Source: Candidatus Gastranaerophilales bacterium
Lineage (GTDB): Bacteria > Cyanobacteriota > Vampirovibrionia > Gastranaerophilales > Gastranaerophilaceae
Direction: 5' to 3'
DNA length: 64,000 nt
Assembly: GCA_947588745.1 (NCBI GenBank)
Contig: CANPYW010000007.1
Span: forward strand, 1-64,000
Positions 52,096-60,276 of the stretch are shown here, piece after piece. The notes beneath the pieces were generated by a model, which was not told where the DNA came from, made no database searches, and was given only the letters and a program-made list of their open reading frames with translations. Numbering within the stretch: position 1 is the stretch's first letter; each line of letters starts with the position of its first letter. The position numbers were made by a program, and so were the translations under genes.

Positions 52096-54042
52096 TTATG
52101 CTTTTGTTGAAAATGAAGCTATATCTTTAAATACTTCGGGTTTTTGAGTTTTTCCCGCATTTAAAGATTTATTTTGAATATTATCTTTTGCGGCTAATTC
52201 TTCACTGATTTGTTTTTTGGTTGTTTTTTCGTTAATCCAGGGGAGGAAGAAGCCCAAAAATGCAGGAACTAAAATTATAACCGAAAGTGCCGTAAATCTT
52301 GCGTTCAAAGTTTGTGCTTTTTGAATCCAGGGGTTTGTTTTTCCGCCAAGCCTAAACACTTTTTCCAACAATGATTTTGCGGGTTTATCTTTTAATCGGA
52401 ATAATTCCGCAAGCTGTTTCATTTCCTGAGAACCTTCGGCATTTACCAATGCTTGAGTTATTTCTTCATTGGTTGCCCCGGCAATATCTTTACCTGCCCC
52501 CAGCATTCCCTCTACAAGATTTTTAGACTCATCCGTAAGACTGAATATCTTGCTTAAACTGCCGCCTTGACCAGATATAAAATCGCAAAATCCTTTAATA
52601 CCGTCTTTATATTTATCTAAATCGCTGTATTTAGCTACAATCTGTTTAGAATTTAATACATTTACACCTTTTATGGGTCTTAAATAATCAAATAATCGTT
52701 TGGCTGCATTTTGGTCTTTAAATCCTTGACCTTTATTTGCGAGTACAAAACCCGAATTATGTTCATTTAATTTGGAAAAACCTTTTCTCAAAGCCTTTTC
52801 CGCAAAACACATGGTAGCACAAGTCGTAACATCACGCCTTACGATTTCTTCACGATCATACTTATCTTTTGCATTGACGATACGGGGGAGTAATATTCCA
52901 AACCCCATAATTCCGAGTAAAAGCGGGAATGAAACATTCGGGCCTTCAAATTCTATACCCTGTGCAACTTTGCCTACTATTCCGCTGCCCGTTAATTTTT
53001 GGGTAAATGAAGCAGATGAACCGAATGAGGGTTTAGCCTTATCTTTTTTATTGTTTTCTTGTGCATTTAACTTTTCGTCGTTAAAGGTTTCTTCTTTCAT
53101 CAAACCTTTTAATCCGGCATTTTTATCACCTTCCGCTTTATTATAAAGCTTCGGAATTACCTGTAAAAACGTCATTACTGCCGCATACATCAATATATTT
53201 GCAGCAAAACGTCTATTTACGTTATGATTTACCATCTTTTTAACATTATCGGATGTTGCATTTTTTGAAACTTTAACAACCACATCATCCGCATAAGACA
53301 TCATATTTGATACGGTATCTTCGAACGAAGATTTTGTATTTCCGACAACAGCCTGAGTAAAATCGGAATATACGGAATCGGAAGCATGACTTTTTGTAAT
53401 TTCCGTAAATTTGGAGCTTAATTCGGATATTGTATCTTTAAATTCTTTTTTATCGGTCTTTTTAACCAATTTACCCGCAAATTCTTTTGCTGTTTCAATT
53501 GTTTCATTGGAAACAGTCTGTTCGGATTTAGCATTTTTAATCATTTCGGTAAATACATTTTTATAAAATTCTTCTTTGCCGATTGCATTACCAACATTAT
53601 CTACAGGATTTGCGGCATGTACATCACCCAAAGATTTAATGGCTTTCATGGGAATACCTACGGTTTTTCCGAGTGCTTTTCTTCCTATAGCAAGCATTAT
53701 CATAGGAATTATAAACATGCTCGGCCCGGTGGTCATTTCCCTTACAAGTTCTTTAGCCGCAAATTTAACATTAACTTCGCCTTTATTCTCTTTTGAATTT
53801 CTGAGCAAGCCCATTATAGGACGAGGCAGGTTAGTACCGAGCATATCCTGAAGGGTAAATGATACAGCCAATCCGCCGTTTTCAATAGCATTTGCAATTC
53901 CTAAAGAAAACGTATCTATAAAACCACCTTTAAAAGAAACTTTATTTTGAGAATTCTCTTTTGCTTTTTTATTGTCGTTATTATTTTGTTTTTGTATTTT
54001 TCCCCTGTTAGGAACCGTTAAATTAACTTTATTTACCTGCAT
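52096..54042 (-). CDS. large membrane protein with N-terminal NKVSFKGG tag, unknown
   Basis: 648 residues. The N-terminus is basic and Asn-rich and ends in KVSFKGG (Phe 37). Hydrophobic segments lie near 105-120 (FIIPMIMLAIG), about 270-290, about 375-392 (FPLLLGIMGFGILLP) and about 590-610 (FTALSVIILVPAFLGFFLPWI). A C-terminal Pro and basic tail follow. The last helix and tail match the pattern in the protein at 18107-19678. No catalytic motif is recognised. No Shine-Dalgarno close to the ATG is obvious. Confidence 0.58.
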   Translation of the reverse strand: MQVNKVNLTVPNRGKIQKQNNNDNKKAKENSQNKVSFKGGFIDTFSLGIANAIENGGLAVSFTLQDMLGTNLPRPIMGLLRNSKENKGEVNVKFAAKELVREMTTGPSMFIIPMIMLAIGRKALGKTVGIPMKAIKSLGDVHAANPVDNVGNAIGKEEFYKNVFTEMIKNAKSEQTVSNETIETAKEFAGKLVKKTDKKEFKDTISELSSKFTEITKSHASDSVYSDFTQAVVGNTKSSFEDTVSNMMSYADDVVVKVSKNATSDNVKKMVNHNVNRRFAANILMYAAVMTFLQVIPKLYNKAEGDKNAGLKGLMKEETFNDEKLNAQENNKKDKAKPSFGSSASFTQKLTGSGIVGKVAQGIEFEGPNVSFPLLLGIMGFGILLPRIVNAKDKYDREEIVRRDVTTCATMCFAEKALRKGFSKLNEHNSGFVLANKGQGFKDQNAAKRLFDYLRPIKGVNVLNSKQIVAKYSDLDKYKDGIKGFCDFISGQGGSLSKIFSLTDESKNLVEGMLGAGKDIAGATNEEITQALVNAEGSQEMKQLAELFRLKDKPAKSLLEKVFRLGGKTNPWIQKAQTLNARFTALSVIILVPAFLGFFLPWINEKTTKKQISEELAAKDNIQNKSLNAGKTQKPEVFKDIASFSTKA

Positions 54043-54215
54043 ATAGTGCCTAGTCTTAACTTACTTACTTTTATCCACTAATAAATGAACAATTCTGAAA
54101 CAATAAATTTGCTATTATTTTATAAAATAATCATATTTATTTACAAAAGTTAAACAAGTGTAAAAGATATACTTGTTTACAAAAATTATCACATCGATTT
54201 TCGATTTTTTTTTAA

Positions 54216-54275
54216 ATGTGTGTAATTATGTTGGTGATGTCTCTTTTACTAATTGTCTTCCTTAATTATAATTAA
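54216..54275 (+). CDS. possible 19-residue hydrophobic peptide
   Basis: ORF MCVIMLVMSLLLIVFLNYN, ending with TAA inside the terminator palindrome at 54257-54280. Length and hydrophobicity resemble small membrane toxins such as Ibs (about 19 residues), but there is no clear Shine-Dalgarno or promoter and T-rich DNA codes for such peptides by chance. Speculative. Confidence 0.2.
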   Translation: MCVIMLVMSLLLIVFLNYN

Positions 54276-54287
54276 GGAAGTTTTTTT
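54257..54287 (+). terminator. perfect palindrome terminator
   Basis: CTTCCTTAATTA/TAATTAAGGAAG followed by seven T. It is oriented on the plus strand only and lies 68 nt before dxs. Confidence 0.8.
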
Positions 54288-54354
54288 ACATAATAACTAT
54301 TGACTTATTCTAACCCTGATATATTAAAATATAAATATAAAAGAAAGGATAAAT

Positions 54355-56127
54355 ATGATTATAGACGGCATAAACAATAACAAAGATTTAAAAAAACTGT
54401 CTGTTAACGAGATGGAAACTCTTGCGGAAGAAATGAGAAACCTGATTATAAAGAAAGTAAATGCCACAGGCGGACATTTAGCTCCGAATTTAGGCATTGT
54501 TGAAGCAACAATTGCCTTGCATTACGTATTTAATTCTCCGGTTGATAAGTTTATATTCGACGTATCACACCAATGCTATCCGCACAAAATGCTCACAGGC
54601 AGAAAAGAATGCTTTACAAATCCTAAAGAATATTTAAAATATTCGGGTTATACGGCACCTGAAGAAAGCGAACACGATTTATTTAAAGTCGGGCATACTT
54701 CAACATCCGTAGGTTTGGCACTCGGAACTGCAAAAGCAAGAGATTTAAAACAGGAAAATTACAATGTAATTGCACTTATCGGCGACGGTTCTTTAACCGG
54801 AGGAGAAGCCCTTGAAGGACTTAACAATGCGGCTGTTTCCGGTTCGAATATTATTATAATCGTTAATGATAATGACATGTCAATAGCCGAAAACCATGGC
54901 GGAATATATTCAAATTTAAAACAACTGCGTGAAACAAACGGAAAAACGGAATGCAACTTCTTTAAAGCAATGGGATTTGACTATTATTACGTAAATAACG
55001 GAAATAATATATCCGATTTAATTGAAGCGTTTAAAAAAGTAAAAGATATAAATCACCCCGTTATCGTTCATATTAATACTTTAAAAGGCAAAGGTTTAAA
55101 ACAAGCGGAAGAAAATAAAGAAATGTTCCACTGGATTATGCCCGGAACTTTAGATGAACATAACAATGAAAAAGCAGATTTTACCGAAGATTATAACAGT
55201 ATTACAAATGATTTTATTATGAAAAAATCAAAAGAAGATAAAACCGTTGTTACGGTTAATGCCGCAACTCCGGGAGTTTTCGGGTTTACAAAAGATTTCA
55301 GAGAAAAATTAGGCAAGCAATACGTTGATGTGGGAATTGCGGAAGAACACGCAGTTGCATTTACATCCGCAATTGCTAAAAATAAGGCAAAACCAATCTT
55401 TACGGTTATGAGTTCTTTTATTCAAAGAACGTACGACCAGCTGTCGCAGGATTTATGCTTAAATAATTCACCGGTTACAATACTCGTATACTGGGGCGGA
55501 ATATCAGGTGCAGATGCTACTCATTTATGCGTATTTGACATCCCGCTTTTATGCAACATCCCGAATTTAGTATATCTTGCACCTACAAATAAAGAAGAAC
55601 ATTTGGCAATGCTTAACTGGGCAATAAATCAAACGGAACATCCCGTTGCAATAAGAGTACCTTCCCGGGAATTAGTTTCTACAGGTCTGGAAGATAAAAC
55701 GGATTATTCAATTTTAAATAAATATCAAATTACATCTCAAGGTAAAGATGTTGCAATTATAGGTTTAGGAAGCTTTTATAATCTTGCTTTGGAAGTTAAA
55801 AACGAATTAAAACAACATTCAAACATAAACGCTACAATAATCAATCCTAAATATATAACGGGAATTGATAAAGAGCTTCTGAACGACTTAAAGAAAGACC
55901 ATAAACTTGTAATTACACTTGAGGACGGAATTGTATCCGGAGGATTTGGCGAAAAAATTTCAAGATTTTACGGCAATTCAAATATGAAAGTATTAAATTT
56001 CGGTGCAAAAAAAGAATTTCCGGACAGAATTCCTTTATCCGTGCTTTATCAACGCTACCGTTTAACTAAAGAATTAATCACACAAGATATTATAAAAACA
56101 TTGGAAACAGATTTATGTACAAAATAA
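54355..56127 (+). CDS. dxs: 1-deoxy-D-xylulose-5-phosphate synthase-like, divergent
   Basis: 590 residues, shorter than the usual 620-640. Thiamine-diphosphate motifs are present: GDGSLTGGEALEGLNNAA (metal/ThDP), VGHTSTSVG, VDVGIAEEHAVAFTSAIA, and FIQRTYDQLSQD. The usual DRAG-x-x-G-x-DG-x-TH block is altered to YWGGISGADATH, losing the Arg expected to hold the triose phosphate, while the His is kept. AAAGGA precedes the ATG. Isoprenoid precursor synthesis is likely but the substrate pocket differs; a paralogous transketolase-like role is possible. Confidence 0.65.
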   Translation: MIIDGINNNKDLKKLSVNEMETLAEEMRNLIIKKVNATGGHLAPNLGIVEATIALHYVFNSPVDKFIFDVSHQCYPHKMLTGRKECFTNPKEYLKYSGYTAPEESEHDLFKVGHTSTSVGLALGTAKARDLKQENYNVIALIGDGSLTGGEALEGLNNAAVSGSNIIIIVNDNDMSIAENHGGIYSNLKQLRETNGKTECNFFKAMGFDYYYVNNGNNISDLIEAFKKVKDINHPVIVHINTLKGKGLKQAEENKEMFHWIMPGTLDEHNNEKADFTEDYNSITNDFIMKKSKEDKTVVTVNAATPGVFGFTKDFREKLGKQYVDVGIAEEHAVAFTSAIAKNKAKPIFTVMSSFIQRTYDQLSQDLCLNNSPVTILVYWGGISGADATHLCVFDIPLLCNIPNLVYLAPTNKEEHLAMLNWAINQTEHPVAIRVPSRELVSTGLEDKTDYSILNKYQITSQGKDVAIIGLGSFYNLALEVKNELKQHSNINATIINPKYITGIDKELLNDLKKDHKLVITLEDGIVSGGFGEKISRFYGNSNMKVLNFGAKKEFPDRIPLSVLYQRYRLTKELITQDIIKTLETDLCTK

Positions 56128-56143
56128 TACTTTGAACATAATG

Positions 56144-56926
56144 TTAAAATATATTTGCGTAAGATAAAAAGTAGTCGCTTATTACATCTAAAGCACTCGG
56201 AAGAACAATAATCAAAATAGCAGCACCCAAACAAGGTTTAAACAAAAAACTCATCTGAAATACATTAACCTGCGGTGCTGTTTTTGATATGACACCTAAA
56301 ATTATATCCTGCCCCAATGTTGCCAATAATACCGGCGAAGCAATCTGCAAACCTATATATAACACATTGGATGTAATTTTTACCAAATAAGGCATATTCA
56401 CAAACTCATCAAGCCCAATCGCCGTATTATATATGGGAAATATACCAAAACTCCTTACCAGTGCATTGAACGTCCAGTATGCACCTCCGATTTCCATAAA
56501 AATTATTAACCCGATAAGACTGAACACCCTTCCCATTATCGATACTTGTGCGGAAGTCGTAGGATCCATAATTGTTGCGGAAGAAAGCCCCTGCTGCATA
56601 TTTATCATATCTCCGCCGCTTTCTACCGCTACTACTACGCAATATATTATAAAACCTATTAATGCACCGCATAAATAATTGATTATTATTGAATATATCA
56701 AAGAACTTCCCTGCGGAGGCGAAGAAGGATGCAGCACCATACATAAAATTACGGTAAAAATTAACGTAAAACCTACTTTTGCGATTGCAGGAATTTCATT
56801 TCGCTGCAAAAACGGTGCAGCACGCATTAACCCGGCAACCCTTGCAAAAATCGGTATGCCGGCTGAAAGTGCATTATTTACTTCGGGAAAATATTTTGAA
56901 AAATCATTTAATATAGTATCCAGCAT
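56144..56926 (-). CDS. fliR: flagellar export gate protein FliR
   Basis: 260 residues, about six membrane helices. FARVAGLMRAAPFLQRNEIPAIAK matches the FliR N-terminal pattern, and VESGGDMINMQQGLSSATIMDP is the FliR signature. FliR packs with FliP and FliQ in the cytoplasmic membrane to form the type III export channel. It is the last gene of the cluster, 15 nt after the gene at 56942, with a weak GAAAG Shine-Dalgarno. No flhB follows within the window, where dxs meets it tail to tail. Confidence 0.92.
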   Translation of the reverse strand: MLDTILNDFSKYFPEVNNALSAGIPIFARVAGLMRAAPFLQRNEIPAIAKVGFTLIFTVILCMVLHPSSPPQGSSLIYSIIINYLCGALIGFIIYCVVVAVESGGDMINMQQGLSSATIMDPTTSAQVSIMGRVFSLIGLIIFMEIGGAYWTFNALVRSFGIFPIYNTAIGLDEFVNMPYLVKITSNVLYIGLQIASPVLLATLGQDIILGVISKTAPQVNVFQMSFLFKPCLGAAILIIVLPSALDVISDYFLSYANIF

Positions 56927-56941
56927 AGTATTTTCTTTCGT

Positions 56942-57298
56942 TTAATCAAAAGGCATATCAACCAATACTATATCACCGTTATTATCCTCAAAGTTCGGCC
57001 CTGTTATAAATCTTATTTTATAACTGCTTTCGGATGTTTTTAAATCAACATCGCACACTCCGTTTTCAATTGCATCTATAAAAATCTGTTTGCCGTCATT
57101 ATATATGGATGTTACGGGTACTATATTTAATAATTTATTATCCGAAACATTAATCTTTTCGGCTTTTGTTTCAAGATTTAAAATATATGAACTGTTTTTT
57201 TTCAAATTATATATATTTACTGCTTCTTTATCCAATGAACAATATCCCGATTCAATTGAAAACAACATAATTGTCAATAATATTAATATCTTTTTCAT
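56942..57298 (-). CDS. exported protein resembling a secretin/pilus N-terminal domain
   Basis: 118 residues. Signal peptide MKKILILLTIMLFSIESGYC starts it, followed by ILNLETKAEKINVSDNKLL, a strand pattern I associate with the T2SS/T3SS secretin and pilus-assembly N domain (CpaC-type). It has no secretin barrel. It lies between fliQ and fliR with TAATG overlap (1 nt) to fliQ, so it belongs to the operon. Such domains usually lead secretin or pilus proteins and have not, as far as I know, been a standard flagellar component. Domain call is from pattern, not search. Confidence 0.45.
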   Translation of the reverse strand: MKKILILLTIMLFSIESGYCSLDKEAVNIYNLKKNSSYILNLETKAEKINVSDNKLLNIVPVTSIYNDGKQIFIDAIENGVCDVDLKTSESSYKIRFITGPNFEDNNGDIVLVDMPFD

Positions 57299-57795
57299 TA
57301 TCTTCCGTTCTCCGTTATTTTCTTTCTTTCAACAAGATTCGGCGTCGGGACATCCGTTGCACCGTTTCTTAAAAAGTTAAATCTGTCACGTTCCGCAATC
57401 CCTTGAGGCTTTGCCGCATTATTAAGTAAATCACGCATAGGTGTCATATCTTTTTTTACATCCGTTTTCATTTCGTCCAAAAACGGTTTTGTATAATTAT
57501 AATAATCACTCGGAAGCACGTATGCATCGGTTTTTGGCACAACCTCAAATGCTATCACCTTGCCTTCTTCGAATAAATTACTCAATAATTTCATATACCC
57601 CGTTCCGAGAAGCACAATAACCAAAAACACCGCAAATATTTTCGGTGCAGCCGCAATTGTTTGTTCCTGCACCTGCGTAACCGCCTGCAAAATACCTACA
57701 ACAAGCCCTATTCCCGCTGCCGTTAATACACATGGCATCGCTATCATAAGCATTGTCATAAGTCCTTTTGCAAAATACTCAATCAATACATCCAT
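57298..57795 (-). CDS. fliQ: flagellar export protein FliQ with long C-terminal tail
   Basis: 165 residues, about 75 longer than a typical FliQ (near 90). The first 90 residues contain two membrane helices and MLMIAMPCVLTAAGIGLVVG and AVTQVQEQTIAAAPKI, the FliQ core. The tail (about 90-165) is polar, with PKTDAYVLPSDYYNYTKPF and no domain I know. AAGGA precedes the ATG. It lies between fliP and the secretin-N-like gene. Confidence 0.9.
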   Translation of the reverse strand: MDVLIEYFAKGLMTMLMIAMPCVLTAAGIGLVVGILQAVTQVQEQTIAAAPKIFAVFLVIVLLGTGYMKLLSNLFEEGKVIAFEVVPKTDAYVLPSDYYNYTKPFLDEMKTDVKKDMTPMRDLLNNAAKPQGIAERDRFNFLRNGATDVPTPNLVERKKITENGR

Positions 57796-57806
57796 ACTTC
57801 AAGTCC

Positions 57807-58448
57807 TTAATTAAAGCTTCCGACCAATCCGTTAACTATCAGCCCCCAACCGTCTACCGCTATAAATATCAACAGTTTAAACGGCAAAGATATAATCGTG
57901 GGCGAAAGCATAAACATACCAAGTGCCAGCAAAACATTCGCAACTACAAGGTCTAAGACTATAAACGGTACAAATACTATAAAACTTATCTCAAATGCCG
58001 TTTTTAATTCACTCAATATATATGCAGGTGCAACTTCCCATATTGTAATATCTTCAACCGAATTAGGTGCTTCTTTTCTTGCAAGCCGCACAAAAAATGC
58101 CAAATCATCCTCTCTCGTCTGCTTTAACATGAATTCTTTTAAAGGTTTAGACCCCTCCGATATTGCCATTACAATTGAACCGTTCTGTTCATAAGGCTTT
58201 GAGCCTACTTCATACATCTGTTGAAAGACAGGCCCCATTGTGTAAAACGTTAAAATTACGGATAAACCTACAAGCACAATGGCCGGAGGTATCTGCTGAG
58301 CTCCCAATGCCTGTTTTAAAAATCCGAATACAATTGCATATCTTAAAAAACTCGTCATACATACAAACACGAACGGCAATAATGAAAATATCGCCATTAC
58401 CATTAACAGTTGTAATATCGGACTTAAATCTTTTAATACGGAATCCAT
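57807..58448 (-). CDS. fliP: flagellar export protein FliP
   Basis: 213 residues, about four helices. SFLRYAIVFGFLKQALGAQQIPPAIVL and KPLKEFMLKQTREDDLAFF are FliP-like; MLSPTIISLPFKLLIFIAVDGW is the C-terminal signature shared with SctR. Unlike E. coli FliP, no cleavable signal peptide precedes the first helix. AAAGGA precedes the ATG. It forms the gate with FliQ and FliR. Confidence 0.93.
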   Translation of the reverse strand: MDSVLKDLSPILQLLMVMAIFSLLPFVFVCMTSFLRYAIVFGFLKQALGAQQIPPAIVLVGLSVILTFYTMGPVFQQMYEVGSKPYEQNGSIVMAISEGSKPLKEFMLKQTREDDLAFFVRLARKEAPNSVEDITIWEVAPAYILSELKTAFEISFIVFVPFIVLDLVVANVLLALGMFMLSPTIISLPFKLLIFIAVDGWGLIVNGLVGSFN

Positions 58449-58451
58449 TTT

Positions 58452-58799
58452 TTATCCTTTACTTACTTTTTTTGCATACTTCTTTAAAGACGGTATCTCT
58501 GATACATTTGAATTTTGAGTGAATATTTCAAAACTGTCATAACTTCTGTTTTTTTCCAATTTTGAAAGCATTGTTGTCGAACCGGCATCACCTGCTATCA
58601 AAAACTTTTCACTGCCTGCTTTTATAACATACAAAGTTTTTGCAGGCGATAATTTTAATGTGTTTTCAACGCTTAAAAAATTTTTATCCTTATTAATTCC
58701 GCTTACATACACCGATTTTTTATACACAAACAGTGCAATTACAATAAATCCTATCATTGCAAACGAATATATCGCAAAATGTATTAAATAATCATTCAT
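58452..58799 (-). CDS. fliO: FliO-like membrane protein
   Basis: 115 residues. One N-terminal TM (IYSFAMIGFIVIALFVYK) and a soluble part with the FliO-like VENTLKLSPAKTLYVIKAGSEKFLIAG. FliO helps assemble the FliP ring and is typically the gene before fliP, as here (3 nt gap). AGGAGT lies nine bases before the ATG. Sequence is short and variable, so the position carries weight. Confidence 0.7.
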   Translation of the reverse strand: MNDYLIHFAIYSFAMIGFIVIALFVYKKSVYVSGINKDKNFLSVENTLKLSPAKTLYVIKAGSEKFLIAGDAGSTTMLSKLEKNRSYDSFEIFTQNSNVSEIPSLKKYAKKVSKG

Positions 58800-58812
58800 A
58801 TATTATTTACTC

Positions 58813-60141
58813 CTAAATACTTTCATCTTCTATCTCAAAATCACTGTAATCAAAGTTTTCATCACCGTCTTTAGCTTGCGGTTGGGCAGTTTTTGCCTGT
58901 GCATTTGCGGTTTTTGCGGGAGTGCTTACCGGTTTTTTGGGTGGAACAGGTTTTGCCTGTGCCTGAGTTGCGGGTTTAGGTGCGGCTGCTGCAGGTTTAG
59001 CCGCTGCAGGTTTTGCTGCGGGAGTTGCAGCTTTTGGCTGCGGAGCAGCTGCTTGTTTGTTTGCGGGTGCAGCAGTTTGTGCCTGCGGTTTTTGAGCCGG
59101 CGTTTGACTTTTTGCCTTTGTGACTTCATTTATTCTTACGCCGTATCTGTCATTTAATATTACGAGTTCGCCTGTTGCAACCACCTGATTATCGACTCTC
59201 AATTTTACTTTATTTTCATAAACGGAACCGATATCAATAACAAGTCCCTCCGAAATCTGTTTTAATTCGCCCAAAGTAAGTTTTACATTGTTAAACTCGG
59301 CAACTATATCAACAAGAATTGAATCCCACATATTTTGAGATTTTACGCCTGTTTCTTCTTCCACCATCTCATCTCCTTTAAAATTATCAATACTTATTAT
59401 TAATGACGGATTAGGGTTAATTTTAAACCGGTAAACTTTTCCGTCGGATAAAACCGACATTTTATTTATATCACTCTCGTCAAGGACAACAATATCACCA
59501 TTTTCAAGCGATTTAATTTCTTCTAAAGTTATTTTGGCTTTTCCTACCCTTATATCAACCTCCGCTTCCGTTTTTTGGAAATCGGAAATCGTGTAATTAT
59601 CCTTATATGCTGTTATTTCTCTTGCGGGAATTAAATATTCGGGTATGGTTAAAATTATTTTTCCTATATGTTCTTTATTAATATGGACATAAAATGTAGC
59701 ATTATAATTAAATGCATGTTTTATTTTTTTCTTGTTTACTTCGGTTTTATTTAAGTTTTCTTCTATTGATTTATATAAATGTACCGTATAAGCTTTTAAC
59801 AGCATTGCTTCAATATCAGTCATTCTTGTTAAGCAGTACGGTTTATCGCTTGAACCTATTGCACTTTCCAAAAAACATTCTGCGGCATAAGTCGATAACC
59901 TTACCTCAATATTCGTTTGTTTATTTACGGGAATTCTGTTTACAAAATATTCATCGCCATACATCAATATATTATCTTCCGACGATAAACCCATAAATTT
60001 CAATTCAAATTCTTTTTGAAAGAACTCAACCGTTGCTTTTGATAACGGTTTATATATTTTGGTATGAAAATAAGGATAATCATTTAACAGATTAATTTCT
60101 TTTAAACTATATGATTTATTTTCGGATTGAAAACCTTGCAT
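58813..60141 (-). CDS. FliN/FliY/SctQ-type protein with two SpoA domains and a low-complexity tail
   Basis: 442 residues. An N-terminal domain (1-170) is followed by one SpoA-like segment at about 190-260 (DIRVGKAKITLEEIKSLENG) and a second at about 275-340 (LTLGELKQISEGLVIDIG, VATGELVILNDRYGVRI). SpoA domains form the flagellar switch C-ring or the type III sorting platform. The tail (about 345-425) is Ala/Pro/Gln/Lys-rich and disordered, with an acidic end. AGGG precedes the ATG. It is the first gene of the fliOPQR cluster. Confidence 0.8.
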   Translation of the reverse strand: MQGFQSENKSYSLKEINLLNDYPYFHTKIYKPLSKATVEFFQKEFELKFMGLSSEDNILMYGDEYFVNRIPVNKQTNIEVRLSTYAAECFLESAIGSSDKPYCLTRMTDIEAMLLKAYTVHLYKSIEENLNKTEVNKKKIKHAFNYNATFYVHINKEHIGKIILTIPEYLIPAREITAYKDNYTISDFQKTEAEVDIRVGKAKITLEEIKSLENGDIVVLDESDINKMSVLSDGKVYRFKINPNPSLIISIDNFKGDEMVEEETGVKSQNMWDSILVDIVAEFNNVKLTLGELKQISEGLVIDIGSVYENKVKLRVDNQVVATGELVILNDRYGVRINEVTKAKSQTPAQKPQAQTAAPANKQAAAPQPKAATPAAKPAAAKPAAAAPKPATQAQAKPVPPKKPVSTPAKTANAQAKTAQPQAKDGDENFDYSDFEIEDESI

Positions 60142-60276
60142 TATTACCCTAATCTTTTATCCCACCGGAATACAATATAATTTTTTGCCTGTTTTAACAT
60201 CATATATATGTTGTATTTTTTGGAATAAATACAATTATGCAGTAATTAATGAATTTAAAATAAAAATCAATTAGGG

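Larger units (their letters stand above)
54043..54354. other. divergent intergenic region with inverted repeat and two terminator-like hairpins
   Basis: This 312-bp gap between two diverging genes holds a 9-bp inverted repeat (TAAACAAGT 54151-54159, ACTTGTTTA 54171-54179). A small hairpin ATCGA-TTT-TCGAT (54193-54205) before T8 and a perfect 24-bp palindrome (54257-54280) before T7 follow. Both T-runs are on the plus strand. The nearest plus-strand gene starts only at 54355, so these suggest short transcripts here. Confidence 0.5.

Noticed and set aside
54085-54153. 22-codon ORF on the plus strand before the inverted repeat
   Set aside because: No Shine-Dalgarno, A/T-driven composition and overlap with the inverted repeat; not convincing.
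58876-59157. Cys-rich ORF (93 aa) opposite the SpoA protein tail
   Set aside because: Cys and Gly come from reading the Ala/Pro repeat of the real gene in reverse; no start signals, so an artefact of low complexity.
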